Counted from the stretch's first letter, positions 15,428-24,839 are shown. The stretch is 64,000 nucleotides of DNA from Pseudoxanthomonas japonensis (GCF_010093445.1 NZ_PDWW01000023.1:1-64000), one strand, 5' to 3'. The notes: a model not told the origin generated them from the letters alone. Program-made: numbers and translations.

Positions 15428-16324
15428 ATGCTTGATGCCGTCACCCTCGACCAGCTGCGCACCTTCGTCGCGGCGGCCGAGCAGGGCAGTTTTTCCGCCG
15501 CCGGACGCAAACTGCGGCGTGCGCAATCCGTCGTCAGCCAGACGCTGGCCAACCTGGAACTGCAACTCGGCGTCACCCTGTTCGACCGCAGCGCCCGCTA
15601 TCCGCAGCTCACCGATGCCGGCCGCGCACTGCTGGTGGAAGCGCGCGCAGTCGCCGAGCGCATGGACACGTTCAAGGCCCGCGCACGGAGCGTCGCCGAG
15701 GGGCTGGAACCGGAACTGTCGGTGGCGATGGACGTCATGTTCCCGATGCAGGCGCTGACGCGCGCGGCCGCCTACAGCGGTACCGCCTTCCCGCACACGC
15801 CGCTGCGGCTGTATGTGGAAGTGCTGGGTGGCGTCATCCAGCCCGTGCTGGACGGCACCTGCGGCTTGGGCGTCGTCGGCTCGCTGCCGGAACTGCCCGC
15901 CATGCTGGCGGTGGAACCGTTGCTGTCGGTTCCGCTCGTCACCGTGGTCGCGCCGTCGCACGCGATGGCGGCCGTGCGCGGTGCAGTGCCGACGAAAACG
16001 CTGGTCGGGCACGTGCAACTGGTGCTCACCGATCGCACGCCGTTGACCGCCGGCCGCGATTTCGCGGTGCAGTCGCCGCTGACGTGGCGTCTGGCGGACC
16101 TGGGTGCGAAGCATGCGTTCCTGCGTGCCGGGCTGGGCTGGGGCAACATGCCGCTGCATATCGTCGAAGAAGACCTCGCTGCGGGACGCCTGAAGCGCCT
16201 GCGCCTCGCCGACGCCGATCCGCGCTATGCGCAGATGCCGATGCGTGCGGTCTGGCGCAAGGACGCGCCGCCGGGCCCCGCGGGTCGCGCCTTCCTCGCG
16301 CAACTGCGCGGAGAAGCTCGCTAA
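15428..16324 (+). CDS. LysR-family transcriptional regulator
   Basis: This 298-residue regulator has an N-terminal helix-turn-helix (LDQLRTFVAAAEQGSFSAAGRKLRRAQSVVSQTLANLE, split here as residues 7-44) and a LysR effector domain ending in VWRKDAPPGPAGRAFLAQL. It is divergent from the DoxX gene, with the shared 113-bp region containing an ATTTC-GAT-GAAAT dyad. Many LysR genes beside doxX-like genes respond to quinones or electrophiles, but the inducer here is unknown. Confidence 0.88.
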   Translation: MLDAVTLDQLRTFVAAAEQGSFSAAGRKLRRAQSVVSQTLANLELQLGVTLFDRSARYPQLTDAGRALLVEARAVAERMDTFKARARSVAEGLEPELSVAMDVMFPMQALTRAAAYSGTAFPHTPLRLYVEVLGGVIQPVLDGTCGLGVVGSLPELPAMLAVEPLLSVPLVTVVAPSHAMAAVRGAVPTKTLVGHVQLVLTDRTPLTAGRDFAVQSPLTWRLADLGAKHAFLRAGLGWGNMPLHIVEEDLAAGRLKRLRLADADPRYAQMPMRAVWRKDAPPGPAGRAFLAQLRGEAR

Positions 16325-16439
16325 CCGCCCTTGTTCACGCGAGTGAATCCGCGACGACATCGCTGAAGCTGGTCGGCGCGATGTCAACGCGTGCGCGTAC
16401 GGCGCGTTGAAACTCCTGTCGTACCCACGGAGCCCCAGC

Positions 16440-17843
16440 ATGATCCGACGTGAAGCCGTCAGCGCCGCCAACCGGTTCGGGCTGGGTGCACGACCGGGGA
16501 CGCTCGAACGCATCGACGATCCGCGCGCCTGGTTGCAGTCTCAGCTGGGTACGCCACCTGCGACGTCCCCGGCGGCACTGTCGTCCAGCGCGGACTACTT
16601 GCAGGCGGAGTACGACTACCTGCGCGAACGGCGCGAGATGCGTGAGGAAGGCAAGCCAGGCGAGGCGGCGATGGGATTCCGCGAACGCTTCGGCAGACAG
16701 CAGCAGGCGGAACTCGGATGGCGCTATCGCCAGGCGGTCGTGACCGAACAGGATTTCGTCGAACGGCTGGTACGGTTCTGGTCGAACCATTTCGCCGTTT
16801 CCGTCGACAAGCGCACGGCGACGCTCTACGCCGCACCGATGGAGCGCGAAGCGATCCGTCCGCATGCGACCGGCGATTTCGCCGACCTGCTGCTGGCGGT
16901 CGAGCGGCATCCGGCGATGCTGCGCTATCTCGACAACGTACGCTCGGTCGGCGAGCAGTCGCGGCTGGCCGAGCGGCAGCGGCAGCGGCGGCGCGCGCAG
17001 GACGATGCGGCGCCACGCGCCGGCCTGAACGAGAACCTCGCGCGCGAGATCCTGGAACTGCACACCCTCGGCGTCGACGGTGGCTACGCGCAGGACGACG
17101 TGCGCGAACTCGCGCGCGCGATCACCGGCTGGAGCGTGCCGGCGGCGCGCGGCCGCCAGGCCGGCGACGGCAATGCGAGCTTCCAGTTCCGTCCCAATGC
17201 GCACGAGGCCGGCACGCGCCAGGTGCTCGGCCGCCGCTACGCCGCCGACGGCGAGGCGCAGGGACGCGCGATCCTGCGCGACCTGGCCGTGCATCCGGCG
17301 ACCGCACGCCACGTCTGCGGCAAGGTGGCGCGGCATTTCATCAGCGACACGCCACCGCCGGCGGTGATCGAGCGCATGGCCGCCGCATGGCAACGGCACG
17401 GCGGTGCGTTGCGGCCGGTGTACACCGCATTGATCGACAGCGACGAGGCGTGGTCCGGCGATGCGCGGAAACTGAAGACGCCGGACGACTTCGTCGTGTC
17501 GACGCTGCGCAGTACCGGCACGGCGACGATCGCACAGCCGCGCGTGCTGGCCGGCCTGCTGGGCCGGCTGGGGCAGCCGCCGTTCACGCCGCGGTCGCCG
17601 GAAGGCTTTGCCGATGCGGCCGCCGACTGGAGCGGCGCCGATGCGGTGTGGAAGCGCATCCAGGCCGCGCAGTCACTGGCGGAAACCGCTGCAGGCGAAG
17701 ATCCCGATCCGCTGCGCACCGCGGCGGTCGTGTTCGGCGATGCGCCCGATGCCGACACGCTGACCGCCCTGCGGCGCGCGGAATCTCCTCGCGAGGGACT
17801 CGCGCTGCTGTTCGCCAGCCCCGCCTTCCAGTGGAGGACCTGA
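16440..17843 (+). CDS. DUF1800 domain protein
   Basis: This 467-residue protein matches the DUF1800 family: AANRFGLGARPG at the N-terminus, ERLVRFWSNHFAVSVDK, LNENLAREILELHTLGVDGGYAQDDV, and ISDTPPPAVIERM. These proteins nearly always sit directly before a DUF1501 gene, as here (2-bp gap), and the pair is thought to act in the envelope on an unknown substrate. No obvious signal peptide is present, which is common in this family's shorter members. The start at 16440 (MIRREAV) fits the conserved N-terminus better than the in-frame start 11 codons upstream. Confidence 0.88.
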   Translation: MIRREAVSAANRFGLGARPGTLERIDDPRAWLQSQLGTPPATSPAALSSSADYLQAEYDYLRERREMREEGKPGEAAMGFRERFGRQQQAELGWRYRQAVVTEQDFVERLVRFWSNHFAVSVDKRTATLYAAPMEREAIRPHATGDFADLLLAVERHPAMLRYLDNVRSVGEQSRLAERQRQRRRAQDDAAPRAGLNENLAREILELHTLGVDGGYAQDDVRELARAITGWSVPAARGRQAGDGNASFQFRPNAHEAGTRQVLGRRYAADGEAQGRAILRDLAVHPATARHVCGKVARHFISDTPPPAVIERMAAAWQRHGGALRPVYTALIDSDEAWSGDARKLKTPDDFVVSTLRSTGTATIAQPRVLAGLLGRLGQPPFTPRSPEGFADAAADWSGADAVWKRIQAAQSLAETAAGEDPDPLRTAAVVFGDAPDADTLTALRRAESPREGLALLFASPAFQWRT

Positions 17844-17845
17844 CC

Positions 17846-18979
17846 ATGTCGATCACCCGACGCCATTTCCTCGCCGCCGGTGCGGCCGCCACCACGCTCA
17901 GCCTGTGGCCGCGTTTCGCGCAGGCGAGCGGACGAGACGATACACGCCTGCTGGTCGTGCTGCTGCGTGGTGGACTGGATGGCCTGCATGCGGTCGTCCC
18001 CACCGGCGATCCGCAGCACGCGGCCTTGCGCGGTCGCCTGGCCGTGGCCGATGCGCGGCGGCTGGATGCGGATTTCGCCCTGCATCCGGCGCTGGCCTTC
18101 AGCCATGACCTGTATGCGCGTCGCGAATGGATGCCCGTGCTTGCGGTGGCGCCGCCGTACCGGCAGCGCTCGCACTTCGAAGCGCAGGACAACCTGGAGA
18201 GCGGCACGGCCGCCACCGGCGGCGCCTCCGGCGGCTGGCTCAACCGCTGCGTGGCCGCGCTGCCGTCATCGCGCGCGCTGTCGGTCAGCACGGTGATGCC
18301 GCTGATCCTGCGCGGTCCGGCCGAGGCGACGACGTGGTCGCCGCCCTTGCCCGACGACGTCAACCCGATCCTGCTGCAGCGCCTGCAGACGCTGTACGCC
18401 GCCGATCCGCACCTCGCGCATCCGTTCGAACAGGCGGTCGCCGCGCAGGGCATGCAGGCCGGCGGCAACGTCGCGCGCCTGCCGCAGGCGATGGCCGCGG
18501 CGGCACGCTTCATGGCGGCGAACGGCGGGCCGCGCGTCGGCTTCGTCGAGAACACCGGCTGGGACACGCATGCGCAGCAGGGGCCGGTGCTGGCGCGCAA
18601 GCTGGCCGAACTCGACCAGGGCCTGCGCCAGTTCCACGACGGTATCGGCGAAGCGTGGTCGCGCACGGTGGTGGTGGTGACCACGGAGTTCGGTCGTACC
18701 GCGGCGGTGAACGGCACGGGCGGCACCGATCATGGCACCGGCACGCTGGCGATGCTGGCCGGCGGCGCCGTCGCCGGCGGACGGGTCGCCGGCGATTGGC
18801 CTGGCCTGTCGCCATCGCAACTCAACGAAGGGCGCGACCTTCGCGCGACCGCTGACTTGCGCAGCGTGTTCAAGGGCGTGGTGGGCGATCACCTCGGCAT
18901 CGCGCGCACGACGCTCGATGCCCGGGTGTTCCCCGACAGCGGTGGCACGACCGCGATGAAGGATCTGCTGCGCGGTTGA
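17846..18979 (+). CDS. DUF1501 protein with Tat signal
   Basis: This 377-residue protein starts with a twin-arginine signal (TRRHFLAAGAAATTLSLW), so it should be folded in the cytoplasm and exported by Tat. The DUF1501 body is related to the alkaline phosphatase/sulfatase fold, with LLVVLLRGGLDGLHAVVP, NTGWDTHAQQ, TEFGRTAAVNGTGGTDHG and a conserved metal-site-like His/Asp pattern. It follows the DUF1800 gene by 2 bp and is surely cotranscribed. The enzymatic activity of the family has not been established. The gene ends 3 bp before the convergent GGDEF/EAL gene. Confidence 0.9.
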   Translation: MSITRRHFLAAGAAATTLSLWPRFAQASGRDDTRLLVVLLRGGLDGLHAVVPTGDPQHAALRGRLAVADARRLDADFALHPALAFSHDLYARREWMPVLAVAPPYRQRSHFEAQDNLESGTAATGGASGGWLNRCVAALPSSRALSVSTVMPLILRGPAEATTWSPPLPDDVNPILLQRLQTLYAADPHLAHPFEQAVAAQGMQAGGNVARLPQAMAAAARFMAANGGPRVGFVENTGWDTHAQQGPVLARKLAELDQGLRQFHDGIGEAWSRTVVVVTTEFGRTAAVNGTGGTDHGTGTLAMLAGGAVAGGRVAGDWPGLSPSQLNEGRDLRATADLRSVFKGVVGDHLGIARTTLDARVFPDSGGTTAMKDLLRG

Positions 18980-18982
18980 GCG

Positions 18983-21900
18983 TCAGCCGGCGCCGTGGCG
19001 CAGTTCGCCGCGCGCCAGCGTGGTGGCCTCGTCGACCTCCATCGGTCGGCCGAAGAAGTAGCCCTGCATCTCGTCGCAGCCCATCTGCTGCAATGCCTGC
19101 ATCTGTTCGGACGTTTCCACGCCTTCGGCGATCGTGCGCATGCCCATTTCGTGTGCGAGCACGAGGATGGTGCGTGCGATGGCGCGGTCGGTGCTTTCGG
19201 TGGCGATGCCGTCCACGAAGCTGCGGTCGATCTTGATGATGTCCAGCGGCAGGCGTTGCAGGTAGGCCATGCTGGAATACCCCGTGCCGAAATCGTCCAG
19301 CGCCAGCCGCACGCCCAGCGCGTGCAGCGCCTGCAGCATGTCCTGCGCGGCGCCCATGTCTTCCACCAGCACGCTTTCGGTGAGTTCCAGCGTCAGCGCG
19401 TCGGCCGGCAGGTCATGGCGCTGCAGGCAGTCGGCGATCCACGGTGCCAGCGTGGGCTGGCCGAGCTGGCTGGGCGACAGGTTCACCGCCATGCCCAGCG
19501 TGCGCAGGCCCATGGCGCGCCAGCGCGCCAGCTGTTGGCACGCCTGCTCCAGCACGAAGTGGCCGATGTCCTCCATCAGCCCCGCGCTTTCCGCCAACGG
19601 GATGAAGACGGACGGCGGCACGTCGCCCCAGGCGGGATGGCGCCAGCGCGCCAGTGCTTCGAACCCGATGAGCTGCGACGAATCGCCGGCGACCACGGGC
19701 TGGTAGACCAGCCTCAACTGGCCCCGGGCGACGGCCTCGCGCAGGGCCGTGACGCGGCTCAGGCGGTCGCTGGTCTCCTGCTGCGTGGTGGCCGACGGCA
19801 GGCGCACCTGGTTGCGCCCCGCGCGCTTGGCGAGGTGGCGGGCGTCGTCGGCGCAGCGCAGCAGCGTCTGCAGGTCGGCACCATGCTCGGGTGCGTGTGC
19901 CAGGCCGATGCTGGCGGTGACCGTGAACGACGGATGGGTGGAATACAGCGCGACCGGCTGCCCCACGGCGCGACGGATCTCTTCCGCGCACCGGTTGAGC
20001 TGGTCGATGTCCATGTCGGGGAACAGCACCAGGAACCCTTCGCCGCCGTAGCGGTACACGCCGCCCTGGTCCTCGCAGGCCGCGGAGATCCGCTGGCCCA
20101 TCCTGCGCAGCACTTCGTCGCCGCCGTCGTGCCCGAACGAGTCGTTGACCATGCCGAAGCCGTCGAGGTCGACGATCGCCAGCCCGTGCCCGTGCCCGTG
20201 CGCCGCCGGCGCGGCGATCCGCTCGGCGATGAGGCTGGCCTGCGCCGAGAAGCGCGGCAGGCCGGTGGCGCTGTCCATCGCGGCGGCATCGTTGAGCCGA
20301 CGCTGTGCATCGAGGCGGCGTTCGGTTTCCAGCAGCAGCGAGCGTGCGGTTTCCGCCGCTTCCGACGAGCGTCGGCGCGAGATGTCCAGCAGGAACAGCA
20401 CGAAGGCGATCAGCAGGCCGCTGCTGAGGCCGCCGACCACCAGCGCGCGTGGCAGCGTGAACGAGGTCAGCGATGGCGGCGCCCACAGTTCCAGCTGCAC
20501 GTCGTGACCCGGCAGCGAGACGCGTTCGATGGACAGTGGCGTGCCCTGCGGCTGCCCCTGTTCCACCGCCGGCATGCCCACGGCGGTAGCGCGCACCGGC
20601 CGGTCCGACAGCACCGCCTTGCTCAGCGTCCTGACGAAATCGTCCAGCGCGATGAAGCCCTGCGTGCGGCGCCCTGCGGTGTCGACGGTGAGCCACCAGC
20701 CGCCCGCGACCGGCAGCAGGTGGCCCGCGTCCGCGACCGGCACGGGCGGCGAAGGGGCCACCGGCGCCTCGAACCCCGGCTGCACCCAGCGGAACTCGCG
20801 ACCGTCGTCGCCCACGCTGCGGACCACGCGGAAGCCGGCGAAGGCACCGACCATGTCATGGACGTAGTGGTCGAACAGGGTCTCGGCGGCCTCCGGCGTG
20901 GCCGCGCTCAGGGACGCGGACAACTGGCGCAGCGCGCTGCGGCGCAGTTCGATGCCGCGCACGAACGTCGGCGTGGTGGTGGCCGTCTGCGTCTTCATGA
21001 CGTTGCGCGCCATCGCATCGCGATCGCCGGACGCGGCTGTCCAGTACAGTCCGCCCAGCATCAGCGCCGCCGCCATCGGCAGCACGCCGAACATGCGCTC
21101 GCGCAGCGAGTTCTCGCCCGCCACCGCCAGCGCCAGGCCCAGCGCCACGATCTGGGCGGAGGCCGTCAGCGATATCTGGTAGATCGACAGGCCTTCCTGG
21201 TGATACGGCAACTGGATCAGCAGTCCCAGCGTCGCCATGCCTGCGACCGATGCCATCGCGATGCCGAGGCCGCGGGTGATGCCCCAGCGCACGCTTTCCC
21301 ACCGCTGCAACGGCGATGGCAGCACGGCGACCGCCAGCCACGCGGTCAGCACGCCGTAGTCGGTATAGCCACCGATCAGGGGCAGCGTCGGCGTCGGCAG
21401 CCAGCCCAACCGGTGAAGCAGCGCGTTGACGGGTGTTGTGATGCCGCCCAGCGTCTGCAACAGCGTGAACAGCAAAGGCACCGTGACCAGGGCCAGCACG
21501 ATCCACGCGGCGCGCTCCTGTTCGCGCTGCCGCAGCAGCAGCGCGAAGGCGACGCCGGCGACGCACAGGGTGGAGATCGGTCGCATCGGCGGAAAGTCCA
21601 CGCCCATCTTGCCGACCAGACTGCCGGGCACGTGCCAGCCGATCAGCGCGATCACCGCGAACGCCAGGACGAAGGCGACCAGTTCGGTACTGATGTCCAG
21701 CGTGCGCCCTTCGCGCAGCGACGGCGTGTACACCAGCAGGAACATCGCCAGCGCCGACAGCGACAGCGCCCAGCCGATTTCCGGCACGCGGCTGCCGGCC
21801 TGCAGCGCGCCCAGTACCGGCTGCATCGCGAGCAGCAGCAGGGCCGCGGCGAAGACGCGCATGACGAATTCCGGCCAGAAACCGCGCCAGACCCGTGCCC

Positions 21901-22195
21901 AGGCGATCACCGTCGCCGCAATGAGCACCAGGCACGTACCCAGTGCGTGGAACTGCCACGCGTGCAGCAGGAGCAGGATGCTCAGCAGGCCTGCCACGGC
22001 CAGGCGGACAGGACGTTGCGTGTTGCGCCACGTGGCGATGGCCACCAGCACGCCGACCACCGGCACGCTGTCGTCGAGGAAATGGCCGCTGCCTGCATCC
22101 ACCAGGGTCAGCGTGGCGGCCAGCAGCCACGCGAACGCGGCCGCAAAGCGCTGTGCCCATTGGACAGGCCGCCAAAGGTCCTGGTGTATTGCCAA
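18983..22195 (-). CDS. membrane GGDEF/EAL c-di-GMP protein, degenerate GGDEF
   Basis: This protein of about 1070 residues has roughly ten hydrophobic spans, then a periplasmic CHASE-like sensor segment, a further span, a GGDEF domain and a C-terminal EAL domain. The cyclase signature is GGEGF instead of GGDEF/GGEEF, so cyclase activity is probably lost. The EAL domain keeps FEALARWRHP, LELTES, DDFGTGYSS, IKIDRSF and EGVET, as expected for an active c-di-GMP phosphodiesterase. The start is uncertain: I chose a TTG at 22195 with an AGGGGA ribosome site immediately before the first span. An ATG at 22372 and longer frames lack a ribosome site and would run through a promoter-like dyad. Confidence 0.85.
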   Translation of the reverse strand: MAIHQDLWRPVQWAQRFAAAFAWLLAATLTLVDAGSGHFLDDSVPVVGVLVAIATWRNTQRPVRLAVAGLLSILLLLHAWQFHALGTCLVLIAATVIAWARVWRGFWPEFVMRVFAAALLLLAMQPVLGALQAGSRVPEIGWALSLSALAMFLLVYTPSLREGRTLDISTELVAFVLAFAVIALIGWHVPGSLVGKMGVDFPPMRPISTLCVAGVAFALLLRQREQERAAWIVLALVTVPLLFTLLQTLGGITTPVNALLHRLGWLPTPTLPLIGGYTDYGVLTAWLAVAVLPSPLQRWESVRWGITRGLGIAMASVAGMATLGLLIQLPYHQEGLSIYQISLTASAQIVALGLALAVAGENSLRERMFGVLPMAAALMLGGLYWTAASGDRDAMARNVMKTQTATTTPTFVRGIELRRSALRQLSASLSAATPEAAETLFDHYVHDMVGAFAGFRVVRSVGDDGREFRWVQPGFEAPVAPSPPVPVADAGHLLPVAGGWWLTVDTAGRRTQGFIALDDFVRTLSKAVLSDRPVRATAVGMPAVEQGQPQGTPLSIERVSLPGHDVQLELWAPPSLTSFTLPRALVVGGLSSGLLIAFVLFLLDISRRRSSEAAETARSLLLETERRLDAQRRLNDAAAMDSATGLPRFSAQASLIAERIAAPAAHGHGHGLAIVDLDGFGMVNDSFGHDGGDEVLRRMGQRISAACEDQGGVYRYGGEGFLVLFPDMDIDQLNRCAEEIRRAVGQPVALYSTHPSFTVTASIGLAHAPEHGADLQTLLRCADDARHLAKRAGRNQVRLPSATTQQETSDRLSRVTALREAVARGQLRLVYQPVVAGDSSQLIGFEALARWRHPAWGDVPPSVFIPLAESAGLMEDIGHFVLEQACQQLARWRAMGLRTLGMAVNLSPSQLGQPTLAPWIADCLQRHDLPADALTLELTESVLVEDMGAAQDMLQALHALGVRLALDDFGTGYSSMAYLQRLPLDIIKIDRSFVDGIATESTDRAIARTILVLAHEMGMRTIAEGVETSEQMQALQQMGCDEMQGYFFGRPMEVDEATTLARGELRHGAG

Positions 22196-22824
22196 TGCAT
22201 TCCCCTGCGGAGCCGACGCTCCGTGGCACTGTGATACCCAAATCACCTGCTGGCCGCAAGCGCGACCGTCCTCGTTCAGGAAGGGCAGGGCCCTTCGCCC
22301 GCAGGCGAGGCGCCGGCGTGGAAGAAATGCGTGTAGTGCAGGCCGGAAGTTCGTGGAAAGCGGCATCGTCATGCGATGCACGCGTGTGACCTGCGTCAAT
22401 CTTTGGCTGGCTGCGGTGTGCGATCGGGCGCCGCGTCCCATCGACCGGAGATGCCGCCCCGGCCAGCGGCGCATCCAGCGGCGTGCCGTCGAGGTTCGCT
22501 TCGTGCAGATCACGCCGCGTCCATGATCCGATGGCTGCCATGTCGCGCGCTGCATGAACGCGAATGACGTTGCGCCGGCCGCTTCCAGCGGCATACCGTT
22601 GTTCAGTTCGCCACCCTGTGCGAACAGGCCACACGGCTGCTGGCCGACGTCGTCCGCGTGGTCCGCGCCAACGCCGTATGCGGCGGGTCATCGGTTGCGC
22701 CAGCGCGAAGCGCAGCGTGGTGAGGGGAGGCGAGCGGGACATCGTCTCCATGCCGCCGGTCGGTACGGCACGCAGGCCGCGGGCTGCGCTAGAGTGGCGG
22801 CCCTTCGCCCAGGAACGCGCTGCC
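22196..22824. other. intergenic region between divergent genes
   Basis: This 629-bp stretch is shared by the GGDEF/EAL gene (minus) and the MAPEG gene (plus). The minus-strand frame of the GGDEF/EAL gene stays open through much of it, but codes for low-complexity, unconserved-looking sequence. It contains a hairpin and dyad near 22208-22246. No other gene was recognised. Confidence 0.55.
22208..22246 (-). promoter_or_regulatory. CRP/Clp-like dyad and leader hairpin
   Basis: GTGAT-N6-ATCAC (22231-22246) resembles a Clp/CRP site but has a spacer 2 bp longer than the consensus. A 6-bp hairpin CGGAGC-CGAC-GCTCCG (22208-22223) lies between it and the proposed TTG start. Together they suggest promoter and leader sequence here. 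Binding by a Clp-type protein is speculative. Confidence 0.35.
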
Positions 22825-23214
22825 ATGCCGATCGAACTGGAAATGCTGGCCTGGTCCGTCGCCCTGGGCCTGGTGCACGTGTTGCTGGGCGCGGCGCTGA
22901 CCACCCACCAGCGCGGGCTGAAGTGGAATGTCGGCGCACGCGATGCCGTGCTTCCGCCGCTGACCGGCGTGGCGGCCCGCACGGACCGCGCGCTGCGCAA
23001 CTTCCTGGAGACGTTCCCGTTCTTCGCTGCCGCCGTCCTCGCGGTGGTGGTGCTCGACCGTGGCGATGCCACGACCGCCCTGGGTGCGCAGTGCTACTTC
23101 TGGGCGCGACTCCTCTATGTTCCTGTGTATGCGGCGGGCATTCCCTACGTGCGCACCGTGATCTGGGCCGTCTCGCTGTGGGGGCTGCTGCAGGTGCTGT
23201 GGGCGCTGTTGTGA
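22825..23214 (+). CDS. MAPEG family membrane protein
   Basis: This 129-residue protein has four hydrophobic spans and the MAPEG-family pattern: an ARTDRALRNFLETFPFFAA motif after the first loop and ARLLYVPVYAAGIPYVRT in the third. The family includes membrane glutathione-dependent enzymes and eicosanoid-metabolism proteins. Bacterial short members are widespread and mostly uncharacterised. The start at 22825 begins directly at the first span; the frame is open upstream, but that extension is not membrane-like. It is a single-gene unit. Confidence 0.85.
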   Translation: MPIELEMLAWSVALGLVHVLLGAALTTHQRGLKWNVGARDAVLPPLTGVAARTDRALRNFLETFPFFAAAVLAVVVLDRGDATTALGAQCYFWARLLYVPVYAAGIPYVRTVIWAVSLWGLLQVLWALL

Positions 23215-23335
23215 GGCGAACCTGCGGTCCCGGGTTCATCGCACGGTGGGCCGGCGCGCGCGATTTGACCCTAGACTAGGTCGCCCCCCTCCATGCCAGG
23301 CCCTCGCGGTCTGGCGTCGCGCCGTGATCGACCGG

Positions 23336-24490
23336 ATGCTGTCCCGCAAGCCCCATCTCGCCCTCGCTTCGCTGCTGATCGCTGTCCTGTTGGCCGCCTG
23401 TGGTCCGTCGGCTACCGAGGGTGCGCCCGATGCCGTGGCCGAGGCGCCGCCCGCATCGACCACCGACACGCCGGCCAGGCAGGCCGAGCGCGGCGACGGC
23501 GCGGTATCGACCGGGCCGGTGGTGTCTGCGCCGGCAGACGCCCCGAGCGCGCGCACGACGACCGACTGGCCGCTGTCGAAGGTGACCTCAGGCAAGGCCT
23601 GGATCAGCTGCCAGGCTGAATACAACACCGAAGAGGGCGACGGCACCCCGCTGGAGTCGCTGGCGTTCTTCAGCGTGGTCGATGCGCTGTCGCCGTGCCA
23701 GAAGGGCGGGGTGCTGCGGCTGCGCTACCAGGGCAAGATCGCCGCCGATTTCACCGATCTGGTCACGCGGGTCGCCGACATCGCCGGCCGCATGGGCATC
23801 CACAAGCGCATCCTGGACCTCGATTCCGCCGGCGGACAGGTCGAGGACGCGATCCGGGCAGGCGACGCCATCGGCGCCGGCGGCTGGACCATCTGGGTGC
23901 GCGAGGGCTCGGTCTGCCACAGCGCCTGCGTGTTCGTGCTGGGCGCGGGCGACAACCGGATGATCTCCGGCAAGGTCGGCGTGCACCGCATCATCCGCAT
24001 GAGTTCCACCGCTACCACCCGCGCCGAACTCAACGAGGAACTGCGCGGCGTCTATGACCGCGTCAAGGACTACCTGTCCCGCAACGGCGTCGCGGTCGCG
24101 GTGGCCGACCTGATGATGACCGTGCCCAACCGCCGCCTGCGCCTGCTCAGCAAGGACGAGCTGCAGGAATACGGCCTGGACGGCACCAACGCCGCACAGG
24201 ACGACCTGGACCGCCTGCAGCTGATGCGCCGCTGCGGCGACGACTTCGTGATGCGTCGCGACGCCTTCATGCGCAGCTTCGACAGCAGCTGCAAGAAGTC
24301 GGGCGCCGGGCTGGACGACATGCAGGCGTGCGGCCTGGAACTGCGTACCCAGTTCGGTTTCCCGGACACCAAGTGCCCGGCGGACAGCCCGCTGTCGGAG
24401 TTCGACCGCATGGCGGATGCGGACGCCGCGCCCGATGCGGCGGACGACACGCCGGATGCCGCACCACTGGACGCCGGCGCCGCGCATTGA
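23336..24490 (+). CDS. ClpP/crotonase-fold envelope lipoprotein (COG3904-like)
   Basis: This 384-residue protein has a lipobox signal (LLIAVLLAAC, Cys about residue 21), a Pro/Ala/Thr-rich linker, then a domain resembling the predicted periplasmic ClpP-fold family. Motifs are LDLDSAGGQVEDAIRAGDAI, SVCHSACVFVLGAGDNRMI and GKVGVHRI. In related serine proteases the SAC segment holds the nucleophile, so Ser in HSAC could be catalytic. The C-terminus is acidic and Ala-rich. The gene is alone, followed by the 63-bp repeat array. A peptidase activity is inferred only from the fold. Confidence 0.8.
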   Translation: MLSRKPHLALASLLIAVLLAACGPSATEGAPDAVAEAPPASTTDTPARQAERGDGAVSTGPVVSAPADAPSARTTTDWPLSKVTSGKAWISCQAEYNTEEGDGTPLESLAFFSVVDALSPCQKGGVLRLRYQGKIAADFTDLVTRVADIAGRMGIHKRILDLDSAGGQVEDAIRAGDAIGAGGWTIWVREGSVCHSACVFVLGAGDNRMISGKVGVHRIIRMSSTATTRAELNEELRGVYDRVKDYLSRNGVAVAVADLMMTVPNRRLRLLSKDELQEYGLDGTNAAQDDLDRLQLMRRCGDDFVMRRDAFMRSFDSSCKKSGAGLDDMQACGLELRTQFGFPDTKCPADSPLSEFDRMADADAAPDAADDTPDAAPLDAGAAH

Positions 24491-24533
24491 GTTTGAGGTC
24501 CGCGCGGGGAGAGAGTCAGCGCGAACCGCGGCA

Positions 24534-24786
24534 GTCTTTTCCACTGGTACGCCAGGCTGAAAGAGTCAACGCCCAGTCGTCGTGTGACTAGAGCGGGTCT
24601 TTTTCACTGGCGCGCGGGGCAGAAAGACTCAGCGGCGAGTCCTTACGTGAGTAGAGCCAGTCTTTTTCACTGGCACGACAGGCAACAAGACGCGACGCCC
24701 AGCCGTCGTGTGAGTAGAGCGAGACTTTTTCACTCGCGCGTCAGGCAAAAAGACTGGACGCCCAGTCTTTGTGTGAGGAGAGCGTC
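24534..24786. repeat. 63-bp tandem repeat array, four copies
   Basis: Four direct copies begin at 24534, 24597, 24660 and 24723, exactly 63 bp apart, each opening with GTCTTTTTCACTGG or a variant. Copy 4 contains AGACTTTTT early and AAAAAGACT later, so units can fold as hairpins with T-rich arms. Because 63 is divisible by three, the array yields long open frames of 21-residue repeats (RASLFHWHDRQQD-type) that are unlikely to be real proteins. The array fills the 349-bp gap between the ClpP-fold lipoprotein gene and the S4 gene. Confidence 0.85.
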
Positions 24787-24839
24787 GCTGGGCCCTCACA
24801 GGGCCATGACGCCGGCGTCTCCTGCGCGTCCCGCGTCCG

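Noticed and set aside
18995-22234. 1079-residue open frame on the plus strand
   Set aside because: It is the complement of the GGDEF/EAL gene, rich in His, Gln and Arg, with no recognisable domain.
22370-22594. Longer N-terminus for the GGDEF/EAL protein
   Set aside because: The extension has no ribosome site, no membrane or domain character, and would pass through a promoter-like dyad.
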